Below are positions 34,282 through 42,041 of a stretch of 64,000 nt of DNA, in pieces. The DNA is from DATBHW01 sp035307385 (GTDB lineage Bacteria > Chloroflexota > Ktedonobacteria > Ktedonobacterales > DATBGS01): NCBI GenBank assembly GCA_035307385.1, contig DATGID010000144.1, positions 1 through 64,000 of the forward strand, in the 5' to 3' direction. The translations under genes and the position numbers were made by a program. The notes under the pieces were generated by a model, which saw nothing but the letters and a program-made list of their open reading frames with translations, searched no databases and was not told the DNA's origin. Within the stretch, counting starts at the first letter, position 1. Every line of letters starts with the position of its first letter.

Positions 34282-34323
34282 GGCGTAGGCGCTGCCTGGC
34301 CCTTACCAGGCAGCGCCTACGCC
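34282..34323 (-). terminator. Intrinsic terminator after the Mpo1-like gene
   Basis: Arms 34282-34299 and 34306-34323 form a perfect 18-bp stem (GGCGTAGGCGCTGCCTGG) with a 6-nt loop; on the minus strand ATTTTT follows. It separates the Mpo1-like gene from the unit-2 promoter. Confidence 0.85.
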
Positions 34324-34331
34324 TGGATGTG

Positions 34332-34721
34332 TTATGCCTCTGCTTCGGTCTTGGGGCGCAGCCCATTTTTCAAAGCGCCCAGCGGCTTGCCTAAGAGGCG
34401 CTCTGGCTCTTCCATAATCGTTGGCAAATTGCCTTCAAGCGCGTGCCCGGCGGCAATGCAGGCCAGGCCCGCGCCGCTGAGCGTCAGCGAGAGCTTCCAA
34501 CGCCTGCCCAGCAGGACGAGCGGCGCAGACATCAAGAGCGTATAGCCCGCGACATGCGCGATGCGATTGAGCGGGCTGCGGTGGCGGCTCATATACCAGC
34601 GCGCCCACTCGCCCCAGCTTTCATCAGAGCCGCTGGCGAGCGGCTCCAGACCGTCAACGGCTACTGGCGCCCTCTTTTCGGGCCGACGCAGCAGCTCCGG
34701 GACTTTTCCAGGAACCTTCAT
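34332..34721 (-). CDS. Mpo1/DUF962-like membrane protein
   Basis: The 129-residue protein carries the DUF962 pattern WYMSRHRSPLNRIAHVAGYTLL and GHALEGNLPTIMEEP, with two membrane helices at about 65-105. Yeast Mpo1 of this family is a 2-hydroxy fatty acid dioxygenase; the His pairs (SRHR, AHVAG, AGHALEGN) are kept, so similar iron chemistry is possible. GGGAGGGA precedes the ATG at 34721. Its leader holds a terminator-like hairpin. Confidence 0.78.
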   Translation of the reverse strand: MKVPGKVPELLRRPEKRAPVAVDGLEPLASGSDESWGEWARWYMSRHRSPLNRIAHVAGYTLLMSAPLVLLGRRWKLSLTLSGAGLACIAAGHALEGNLPTIMEEPERLLGKPLGALKNGLRPKTEAEA

Positions 34722-34734
34722 TGGTCCCTCCCAT

Positions 34735-34820
34735 CGAATAAAAAATAGCCAGGCAGCGATACTTCGCTGCCTTTTCTGCTGCCCTGCTTTTATCATATCA
34801 CATGCGTTCAAAACTCTACA
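34735..34820 (-). promoter_or_regulatory. Promoter and possible attenuator of the Mpo1-like gene
   Basis: On the minus strand TTGTAG (about 34824-34819), 18 nt, TATGAT (about 34800-34795) is followed by a leader with an 8-bp hairpin (34771-34752, GGCAGCGA/TCGCTGCC) and TATTTTTTATT, ending about 14 nt before the ATG. A T-tailed hairpin inside a leader suggests premature termination control. Confidence 0.45.
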
Positions 34821-34979
34821 AGAGCAGAGCACTTCTGGTTGATCGTGCCTGCCGTGATACAATGGGGCCATTGGCCGCTGTCGCCTGGAGCACCGATTGT
34901 AGCCATGTTGTCTGTTGCGCGTCGTGGCGCGGCTGAAGCGGCCCACCTCAGTTTCTCACGATGAAGGAGAGAGAGATTC

Positions 34980-36344
34980 ATGCCAGACCAGACCACCATA
35001 GAAGAGATCGACCAGCACATTGTTCAGCATCTGGACAAGACGCTCCACGATCTTTCCCTGCTTTGTCATCAGCCCAGCGTGGCGGCGCAAAATTACGGCA
35101 TTGTCGAATGCGCCGAACTGGTGGGCGATCTGCTGCGCCAGCGCGGCTTTACGGTGCAAATCTTGCCCAGCGGCGGCTCGCCCGTCGTGGTGGCCGATGC
35201 CCCCGGACGCAGCAGCAAGACGATGCTGCTCTATAACCACTATGATGTCCAGCCCGCCGAGCCGCTGGAACTCTGGACAACGCCACCCTTCGAGCCAGAC
35301 ATCCGCGAGGGCAAGTTTTTTGCGCGCGGCGCGGGCGACGACAAGGGGCATATCCTCTGTCGCCTGGCGGCGCTCGATGCGTTCAAGGACGTGACCGGCG
35401 AATATCCCTGCCATATCCGGTTCATCATCGAGGGCGAAGAGGAGATTGGCAGCGTCCACTTGCCCGACTTCATCGAACAGAACAAAGACATCCTGGGCGG
35501 CGACGCCTGCCTCTGGGAGTTCGGCAGCGTCGATTATGAAGACCGCCCGGAAGTGTATCTGGGCATGCGCGGCATCTGCTACGTGGAACTGCGCGTGAAA
35601 ACGGCCAAACAGGACGCGCACTCCGGCCTGGCGGGCAGCATCTTCCCGAACGCCGCCTGGCGGTTGGTCTGGGCGCTGAACACCCTCAAAGATCAAGAGG
35701 AGCATATCCTCATTCCGGGCTTTTATGACGCGGTGCTGCCGCCCAGCGAGCGCGATCTGGCGATGCTGGCGGCCCTGCCCAACGAAGAGGCGGACCTGAA
35801 GCAGACCTATGGCATCGACGGATTCCTCAAAGGGCTGACCGGCGCGGAACTGCGGCGCGAGGCAGTGTTTGTGCCCACCTGCACCATCTGTGGCATCACC
35901 ACCGGCTATCAAGGGCCAGGCTCCAAGACGGTGCTTCCGGCGGAAGCCTCGGCCAAGGTCGATTTCCGCCTGGTGCCCAACCAGACCCCCGCCGACATCA
36001 TTGACAAGCTGCGCAAGCACCTGGACGCGCAGGGCTTCAGCGACATCGACATCCACCAGCACGGCGGCACGAACCCCGCACGGGTGAATCCCGACGACCC
36101 CTTTGTTGCCATCTGCACCGAGACGGCGGCAGAAGTCTACGGCAAGGCGACGACGGTCGCGCCGATGATCGGCGGGTCTGGCCCGATGTATCCGTTTGTG
36201 CATGTGCTCAACGTGCCGATTGGCGCGGCGGGCATCGGCTACCCTGGCGGGCGCGCCCACGCCCCCGACGAAAACTTCCGGCTGGATGATTTCGTCAAGG
36301 GCGCGCAGCACACGGCGCGCATCCTGGCGCGCTTCAGCGAATAG
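34980..36344 (+). CDS. M20-family metallopeptidase (dipeptidase-like)
   Basis: The 454-residue di-zinc hydrolase has LLYNHYDVQP (metal His and Asp partner), GAGDDKGHILCRLAAL (bridging Asp), EGEEEIGS (catalytic Glu and metal Glu) and a dimerisation insert. It belongs to the M20 cytosolic dipeptidase branch and probably cleaves dipeptides or N-acyl amino acids. GAAGGAGAGAG precedes the ATG. It is monocistronic, with the convergent anti-sigma gene 20 nt away. Confidence 0.93.
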   Translation: MPDQTTIEEIDQHIVQHLDKTLHDLSLLCHQPSVAAQNYGIVECAELVGDLLRQRGFTVQILPSGGSPVVVADAPGRSSKTMLLYNHYDVQPAEPLELWTTPPFEPDIREGKFFARGAGDDKGHILCRLAALDAFKDVTGEYPCHIRFIIEGEEEIGSVHLPDFIEQNKDILGGDACLWEFGSVDYEDRPEVYLGMRGICYVELRVKTAKQDAHSGLAGSIFPNAAWRLVWALNTLKDQEEHILIPGFYDAVLPPSERDLAMLAALPNEEADLKQTYGIDGFLKGLTGAELRREAVFVPTCTICGITTGYQGPGSKTVLPAEASAKVDFRLVPNQTPADIIDKLRKHLDAQGFSDIDIHQHGGTNPARVNPDDPFVAICTETAAEVYGKATTVAPMIGGSGPMYPFVHVLNVPIGAAGIGYPGGRAHAPDENFRLDDFVKGAQHTARILARFSE

Positions 36345-36364
36345 GTACGGCTGGCATCAGCCGA

Positions 36365-37462
36365 TCACGGCACGACAAAATGGAAGGTCCAGGGAGCACC
36401 AGTCCCTTGCGGCGCTGGGGGCGCTTGAAACGAATTGACTTGCAGCGTGAGCGTCCACTCGCCCTGTTTATCGAAGAGTGAATCGTCGTAACTGATAAAG
36501 ATTTCGTTAGCGGTGACAGGACCAATTTCAAAGAGCAGGCCGCTCTTGTTCTGTGTGGATTGCCAATCACCAACAGCGAGAACAGCGTACAGTGAAGTAG
36601 ACTCTGTATTCGTTCCTTGCACGAAGAGCCGCGTGGTGCTCAGGCTGACCACCACGCGCTCAAGCGTGAGCGTCTTTCCATTGGCTGTGACCGATTGGTT
36701 TGGAGCGGCAATACGCGCTGGATGAAACGGCGCTGAGAAGGTAAAGGACATAGAACCCTGGAGGACGAGATGTTGAGCGCCAGCGTTCACATCGAGCCGA
36801 TGAATGCTCAGGTGGAAAGTGATTTCCTGCGCGGCGCTGGAAATCCACGTGAGCGGCGTAAAAGTGATGGTATTGGCATCGCCTGAAAGTGGGCTTTCCA
36901 TTTCCCAGCGTAGCTGGTCGCCCTGGGCTGTCGTCAAGAGCGCGTCGGTCAGGACAGGGTCATCATAACTCTGACCTGAGGGCCTGGTCATTGTATAGCC
37001 GATGATAACCCGGTTGGCGTCGGCATAGGCGGCTTGTACGTTCATGGTAAAGCCGTTGATGCTTTGCGGCGCGGCATGCACCTCCACAAGCTGATGCAGC
37101 TTGAATACCTGGCTGATGCCCTGGTCACCTGGTGGTGGCTGAAGGCCAGGGCGCAGAAAGCTGGTGAAGGCATAGGCGCTGGCGGCCATCAGGACGACGG
37201 CCAGCGTCAGGGCAAGGGCGACGGTCCCCAGGCGGCGCGGCAGCCAGAATATGGGCCGGAATGCCCAGGACGGCGCGAACCAATGCCTTGGCTCGTCTTC
37301 CTGTTCGCGTTCGGCCAGCACGGCGGCCAGCGTCAGGCGCGCGGGGAGTTCAGGCGATCTATAGAGCGTATCAAGCTGCTCGACGAGCGCCACCGTTTCG
37401 GGGTCGCTCTGCTCGTTCAGCAGATGTGGGTAGCGCTCAAACAAGTCTGTTTCAGGGTTCAC
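36365..37462 (-). CDS. Membrane protein, DUF4179-like probable anti-sigma factor
   Basis: The 365-residue protein has a cytoplasmic N-terminus (1-80) without a zinc motif, one membrane helix (about 87-107) and a large outer beta-rich domain (about 115-365) with SINGFTMNVQAAYADANRVIIGYTM, the pattern of DUF4179/DUF5643 domains. It overlaps the ECF sigma gene by 11 nt. By position it should control that sigma factor, but through a different interface from the zf-HC2 protein at 15041. Confidence 0.78.
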   Translation of the reverse strand: MNPETDLFERYPHLLNEQSDPETVALVEQLDTLYRSPELPARLTLAAVLAEREQEDEPRHWFAPSWAFRPIFWLPRRLGTVALALTLAVVLMAASAYAFTSFLRPGLQPPPGDQGISQVFKLHQLVEVHAAPQSINGFTMNVQAAYADANRVIIGYTMTRPSGQSYDDPVLTDALLTTAQGDQLRWEMESPLSGDANTITFTPLTWISSAAQEITFHLSIHRLDVNAGAQHLVLQGSMSFTFSAPFHPARIAAPNQSVTANGKTLTLERVVVSLSTTRLFVQGTNTESTSLYAVLAVGDWQSTQNKSGLLFEIGPVTANEIFISYDDSLFDKQGEWTLTLQVNSFQAPPAPQGTGAPWTFHFVVP

Positions 37463-38033
37463 GATAGGACTCCTTGAGCTTCTGAATGGTGCGGCTCAAC
37501 TGCTTGCTCACTGCCGCCGGACTCTTGCCCACCACTTTGGCGATGTTGGGCACGCTCAGCCCGGCGGCAAAATGCAGGGCTAACACTTCGCGCTTCGACG
37601 CATCAAGTCGGGCCAGCAGGGTCGCCAGCCGGGCCAGCGTCTCGCGTTGCAGGGCTGCAGCCTCGGGGTCTTGCTCGGCCAGCGGCTGCAAGGCTTCCGG
37701 CAGGGCATCCCAGGAGACCGTCTGGCGGCGACGGCGATAGGCGTCGGTTGCCACGTGGTGGGCGATCTGAAAGAGCCAGGCAGCAAATGGCGCGCCGCGC
37801 GGGCGATATCTGGGCAGCGCTCGGAGCGCTTGCAGAAAGACCTGCTGCGTCAGGTCAGCCGCTTCATCGGCGCTGCTCGTTTGCGTGCGCAGATAGCGAT
37901 AGACCGGTGCCACGTAGCGCCGATAGAGGAGATCGAAGTCGGCTAGGTTCGCCTGGGCCGCCACGATCAGCGCGGCCTCATCTTCCTCGATGCCGCGTTC
38001 TTGCTGCACGGGCAGGACCCAGGTGTACTCCAT
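37452..38033 (-). CDS. ECF-type RNA polymerase sigma factor
   Basis: The 193-residue protein has region 2 (FDLLYRRYVAPVYRYLRTQTSSADEAADLTQQVFLQALRAL in pieces, with AAWLFQIAHHVATDAYRR) and region 4 (LDASKREVLALHFAAGLSVPNIAKVVG). A GAGGGTC-type site precedes the ATG at 38033. It is the first gene of a sigma/anti-sigma operon and is divergent from the DUF4097 gene. Confidence 0.93.
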   Translation of the reverse strand: MEYTWVLPVQQERGIEEDEAALIVAAQANLADFDLLYRRYVAPVYRYLRTQTSSADEAADLTQQVFLQALRALPRYRPRGAPFAAWLFQIAHHVATDAYRRRRQTVSWDALPEALQPLAEQDPEAAALQRETLARLATLLARLDASKREVLALHFAAGLSVPNIAKVVGKSPAAVSKQLSRTIQKLKESYREP

Positions 38034-38144
38034 GACCCTCTCCTTCAGGCAATCGTTTCACTCTCCCGCTCCTCCTCTGTGGTGTTTCATCAGCGCTGAC
38101 ACAGATAAGAACGCAGCAAAGACAAAATCCAGACATCCGCCACT

Positions 38145-38204
38145 GATTTTTGTCAAAAATCAGATAGATATTGACTTTTTCAATATATTATGTTATAAAA
38201 TTAA
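38145..38204 (+). promoter_or_regulatory. Promoter and operators of the DUF4097-MFS operon
   Basis: TTGACT (38171-38176), 17 nt, extended -10 TGT-TATAAA (38194-38199). The -35 lies in ATTGA-N5-TCAAT. Upstream, 38145-38161 is a perfect palindrome (GATTTTTG-T-CAAAAATC). The core is nearly identical to the MFS promoter at 24033-24005. Confidence 0.7.
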
Positions 38205-38300
38205 GCAAAGGTTCGTGAATATTCAATACAGGCAAAACAACCCCTGCCGGCACAGGCTGGCCGGTCAAACAGCGGGCGCTCGCCCAGAAAGGCGCATACC

Positions 38301-39014
38301 ATGCTCAAAGCAACAGCTACCGAATCGCAAAGCTTTACCGTCACGGAAAACCCCAGTATCGTCATTGAGAATCCTGTCGGCGCGGTGAATGTGGTGGCCG
38401 GTGAGGTTGGTCAGGTGACGGTTCGGGCCATCAAAGAGGCGCGCAACATCTCCGAAGAGGCAGCCTATCATGATCTGGAAGAGATCACGGTGCGCGCTGA
38501 ACAAAACGGCAACACCATCACGATTCAGGTTGATCTGGGCTATCCCTTCCCGTCGGTGTCGCAGCGTTCCGTCAAGCTGCTGGTGACCGTGCCGGAGCGG
38601 GCCGATCTGCACGCGGATGTGAAGGTGGGCAACCTGCACACCTATGGGCTGATGGGCCGCGTGCAGGCGCAGGTCGCCACCGGCCAGGCCGAACTGCGCC
38701 GCGTGACGCTGGCCGAAGAGTCGCGGCTGCTGGTGCATACCGGCCATGTCGACCTGGACGGCGCGCTGACGACGGGCGCGTCGCTGTCTGTGCAGATTCA
38801 CGTGGGCAGCGCTGATCTGCGTTTGCCTGCCGCAACCTACGCGCATCTGGACGCCAGCACACATATCGGCCATATCGATGTCTCTGGCTGGCCGGTGATG
38901 GTCAGGCGCTCTTTTTTGGGCGCGCACGCCTCCGGGGATATGGGCGCTGAGCCGGTGGGAGCGCTGAACGTGCGCACAGATGTGGGCAGCGTGACGGTGT
39001 CCGCGTACTCCTGA
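38301..39014 (+). CDS. DUF4097-family beta-helix protein
   Basis: The 237-residue protein shows the repeating beta pattern of the DUF4097 putative adhesin family (IVIENPVGAVNVVAGEVGQVTV; ADVKVGNLHTYGLMGRVQAQVATGQ). No signal peptide or membrane segment is visible, so it is probably cytoplasmic. AAAGG lies 9 nt before the ATG. The MFS gene follows after 85 nt with a promoter of its own in between. Confidence 0.82.
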   Translation: MLKATATESQSFTVTENPSIVIENPVGAVNVVAGEVGQVTVRAIKEARNISEEAAYHDLEEITVRAEQNGNTITIQVDLGYPFPSVSQRSVKLLVTVPERADLHADVKVGNLHTYGLMGRVQAQVATGQAELRRVTLAEESRLLVHTGHVDLDGALTTGASLSVQIHVGSADLRLPAATYAHLDASTHIGHIDVSGWPVMVRRSFLGAHASGDMGAEPVGALNVRTDVGSVTVSAYS

Positions 39015-39018
39015 ATCC

Positions 39019-39054
39019 TTGACTTTCCCATTCAAATCCTGTAGAATCGTTCTA
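39019..39054 (+). promoter_or_regulatory. Internal promoter of the second MFS gene with palindromic -10 region
   Basis: TTGACT (39019-39024), 17 nt, TAGAAT (39042-39047). The -10 is the left half of the perfect palindrome TAGAA-TCG-TTCTA (39042-39054), a likely operator. Confidence 0.6.
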
Positions 39055-39099
39055 AAAGTTCTGAATGTTCATGCGCAATTCAATAGAGGGATGGGAACG

Positions 39100-40401
39100 A
39101 TGTCCGGAACACGTGACGAGACGGCCCAAGAGGAGCCAATCACGCGCGAGGCGCTGGTCCCCGCGGCTGGGCAGCCCGCCAGGCCGGAATCGCTCTGGCG
39201 CAACCGCGATTATCTACTGCTCTGGAGCGGCCAGGCCATCTCTAGCGTGGGAACAAATGTTTCGCAGTTTGCCTTCCCATTACTCGTTCTCTTCCTGACC
39301 GGCTCGCCCGCGCAGGCTGGCTTGATCGGCGCTTCGCGCACCGTCCCCTATATCTTCCTGAGCCTGCCGGTGGGCGCGTTGATCGACCGCTGGGACCGCA
39401 AGCGCGTGATGATTCTCTGCGATACCGGGCGCGCCATCGCGCTGGGCAGCATTCCGGTGGTCTATGCCGTCCTGGGCACGGTCTCGATTGCGCAGTTGTA
39501 TCTGGCAGCGCTGATCGAGGGCACGCTGTACGTGCTCTTTAATATTGCCGAAGTCGCCTGCCTGCCGCGCGTCGTCTCGAAAGAGCAATTGCCCGCCGCG
39601 ACGGGGCAGAATCAGGCATCAGAGATTTCCTCCGTGCTGGTCGGCTCGCCGCTGGGTGGGGCGCTCTATGCTTTCAGTCATCTGCTGCCGTTTCTGGCCG
39701 ATGCCATCTCCTATGTCGTTTCGGTTGGTTCGCTCCTCTTGATTAAGACGACCTTCCAGGGCGAGCGCACCGTGGAGCGGCGCAAACTGCGCGATGAAAT
39801 TGGCGAGGGCTTGCGCTGGCTCTGGAACCAGCCGCTCATTCGCTTTATGGCGTTTCTGACAGGGGGCTTGAACTTCACCGCCGGTTTGCCGCTGCTTATT
39901 ATCGTCATCGCGCAGCGCCAGGGCGCACCTACTCCGGTGATTGGCCTGGTCTTCACTATCGGCGCGATTGGCGGCGTGGTTGGCTCCGTGATTGGTCCGG
40001 CTATTCAGAAGCGCTTTCGCTTTGGCACGGTGATTATTGTCGCCTGCTGGATTCAGGCGGTGGCCTGGCTGTTCTATGTGTTTCAGCCCAATGTCTTGCT
40101 GCTGGGCGTGATCTCGGCAGTGCTCTTTGTCAGCGGCCCGGTCTATAATGTGGTGCAGTTCAGCTATCGGCTGGCGCTCATTCCCGACGAATTGCAGGGG
40201 CGGGTCAACAGCGTCTTTCGCCTGCTGGCGTTTGGCTTCATCCCGATAGGCCAGGCGCTGACGGGCGTGCTGCTTCAATGGGTCGATGTCGTGCCGACCG
40301 TACTCATCTTTGGCGCGTGCCTGATCGGTCTAGCCGCAGCTACAACGATCAATCCACATGTGCGCCATGCCCGCCCCCTAGAAGAAGTTCAGGCAGCATA
40401 G
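39100..40401 (+). CDS. MFS exporter, MFS_3-like
   Basis: The 433-residue, twelve-helix protein has LWRNRDYLLLWSGQAISSVG and PVGALIDRWDRKRVMILCDTGRAIAL, so it is a paralogue of the exporter at 22574. The ATG at 39100 has AGAGGG about 9 nt upstream. The likely role is efflux of a hydrophobic compound. Its gene ends 2 nt from the convergent GT87 gene. Confidence 0.9.
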   Translation: MSGTRDETAQEEPITREALVPAAGQPARPESLWRNRDYLLLWSGQAISSVGTNVSQFAFPLLVLFLTGSPAQAGLIGASRTVPYIFLSLPVGALIDRWDRKRVMILCDTGRAIALGSIPVVYAVLGTVSIAQLYLAALIEGTLYVLFNIAEVACLPRVVSKEQLPAATGQNQASEISSVLVGSPLGGALYAFSHLLPFLADAISYVVSVGSLLLIKTTFQGERTVERRKLRDEIGEGLRWLWNQPLIRFMAFLTGGLNFTAGLPLLIIVIAQRQGAPTPVIGLVFTIGAIGGVVGSVIGPAIQKRFRFGTVIIVACWIQAVAWLFYVFQPNVLLLGVISAVLFVSGPVYNVVQFSYRLALIPDELQGRVNSVFRLLAFGFIPIGQALTGVLLQWVDVVPTVLIFGACLIGLAAATTINPHVRHARPLEEVQAA

Positions 40402-40403
40402 GG

Positions 40404-41789
40404 TCAGAGGCTCGCTTGAGCACGGAATGGCTTATCAGTTAGCGCATGTGAAGCATGCGCGTGTCTGAGCAGATAGCTCTGCGCGCCCGCAAAGCCCAGC
40501 AGACCCAGCGTTGGCAGGGCAAACAGCCCCATGCTCATCCAGACGCTGCCCGCCTCGTGTTGTTCCAGCAGCCATCCGCCCAGCGTGAACAGCGTATAGG
40601 GCGCGAGCAGCGGCAAGATGCTGCACAACAGCGCGATAAACCACCAGCGCGGCGGTCTGGGAAGCTGACGCAGCGCCAGGATGGTTGTCGCGCCGGGGAG
40701 CAGCAGCGCGATCAAGCCAAAGTACCAGATGAGGGGAAAGACGAGCAGCGTCACCGTGACCAGTAGTCCCTGGCAGAGCAAATCGATGACCTCGCTTGCC
40801 GCGCGCCAGCGATGCCACGCAATCAGAGCGAGCGTTCCGAGCAACAGCAGCCCTCCTGCGCCTTCGCCAAGCAGCGTGGCTGTCTGGAGGCTGACCCCGG
40901 AAACGAGCGGCGCGAGCAGCGGAGGGTCGCCCCTGAGGAGCCGCGCTATTGCGCCGACCAGCGAGATATTGCCGGTGGTTGGCACCAGGCCGCGCTCGCT
41001 TTGCTGCACCGGCCCCAGATACGCGGCGTAGGCGCTCGTTCCCACGATGCCCCACGTGAGCGCCGTTCCCAGCAGCGCGGTTGCCCCGCCAATCAGCGCC
41101 AGCCGCCACTGATGGCGTGCCAGCCCGCCCAGCAGGAGCAGCGCGGGCCAGATTTTGAGCAATCCGGCCAATCCCAACAACCCGCCAGCCCAGCCAATAT
41201 GTCCCTTGCGCTCCAGCACCCAGGCGAGCGCGATCAAGAGGGCGAGCACCTGCCAGAGGTTCTGCGCGCCCTCCGCGCCAGCTAACGGCTGCCAGTAAGC
41301 GCTGCCGATCACAAAAAGCGCGACGCCGGGAAGGGTGCGCCAGCCCAGCGCCTGAAGGAGCAGTAACCCGCACGCCAGATAGGCGGCGAGGGTGCAGCCT
41401 CCCCAGAGCAACGATGCGGTGTGATACGGCAGGAAGCTGAGTGGATAGGCGAGCAGTGCGGTGGGCGGGGGATGGGCGTCATAGGTCAGCGACGGTGGGC
41501 AATGGCTGAAACTGGCCGAGTCCTGAAGCGGAGCATACAGCGGCGACCCCTGTGCCAGACGTTCCCCGGCGATGTATTCCTGGCAGAAATCGCTCGATTC
41601 ATTGCTGACTTCAAGAACCTGCTGCACCAGCAGCGCCAGCCCCAGCGCCAGCAGGATGCTATAAGCAACCGTACGAACGAACCAGAGCAGATGACGAAGC
41701 CGGGCAGAGTGTCTTCTGCGCTCTCCAGGGTTTTGCTCCGCCTGCTCAACGTGACCCACCTGTCGCATATTGTTCAACAGCAACTCCAT
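40404..41789 (-). CDS. GT87-type polyprenyl-phosphate glycosyltransferase-like membrane protein
   Basis: The 461-residue protein has about eleven membrane helices and DFCQEYIAGERLAQGSPLY in the first outer loop, where GT87 (DUF2029) mannosyltransferases have their catalytic Asp. HPPPTALLAYPLSFLP and LGLAGLLKIWPALLLLGGL are also typical. It should transfer a sugar from a polyprenyl phosphate donor on the outer face of the membrane. GGAAAG precedes the ATG. Confidence 0.82.
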   Translation of the reverse strand: MELLLNNMRQVGHVEQAEQNPGERRRHSARLRHLLWFVRTVAYSILLALGLALLVQQVLEVSNESSDFCQEYIAGERLAQGSPLYAPLQDSASFSHCPPSLTYDAHPPPTALLAYPLSFLPYHTASLLWGGCTLAAYLACGLLLLQALGWRTLPGVALFVIGSAYWQPLAGAEGAQNLWQVLALLIALAWVLERKGHIGWAGGLLGLAGLLKIWPALLLLGGLARHQWRLALIGGATALLGTALTWGIVGTSAYAAYLGPVQQSERGLVPTTGNISLVGAIARLLRGDPPLLAPLVSGVSLQTATLLGEGAGGLLLLGTLALIAWHRWRAASEVIDLLCQGLLVTVTLLVFPLIWYFGLIALLLPGATTILALRQLPRPPRWWFIALLCSILPLLAPYTLFTLGGWLLEQHEAGSVWMSMGLFALPTLGLLGFAGAQSYLLRHAHASHALTDKPFRAQASL

Positions 41790-42041
41790 CTCTGACTTTC
41801 CGCGCCATTATACGCCACCTGTATAGCGCGGCCAGAAGCCTTGACTTCTTGTTGGCTGTCTGGTATGCTCTGATTGAATGGCTCATATATCGTTCTCCGA
41901 TAGGTTTTCCCCATGTATTGCCAGCAGTTTCTGGCCCCAACGGTGGGGCTATAGCAAGGCTAGCCCGCAGCCGCCTGTCCTCATCATCCGTATGAATGCC
42001 CATGACCGCCGCGAGCCAGCCCGTTGCACGAGGTAACGCCG

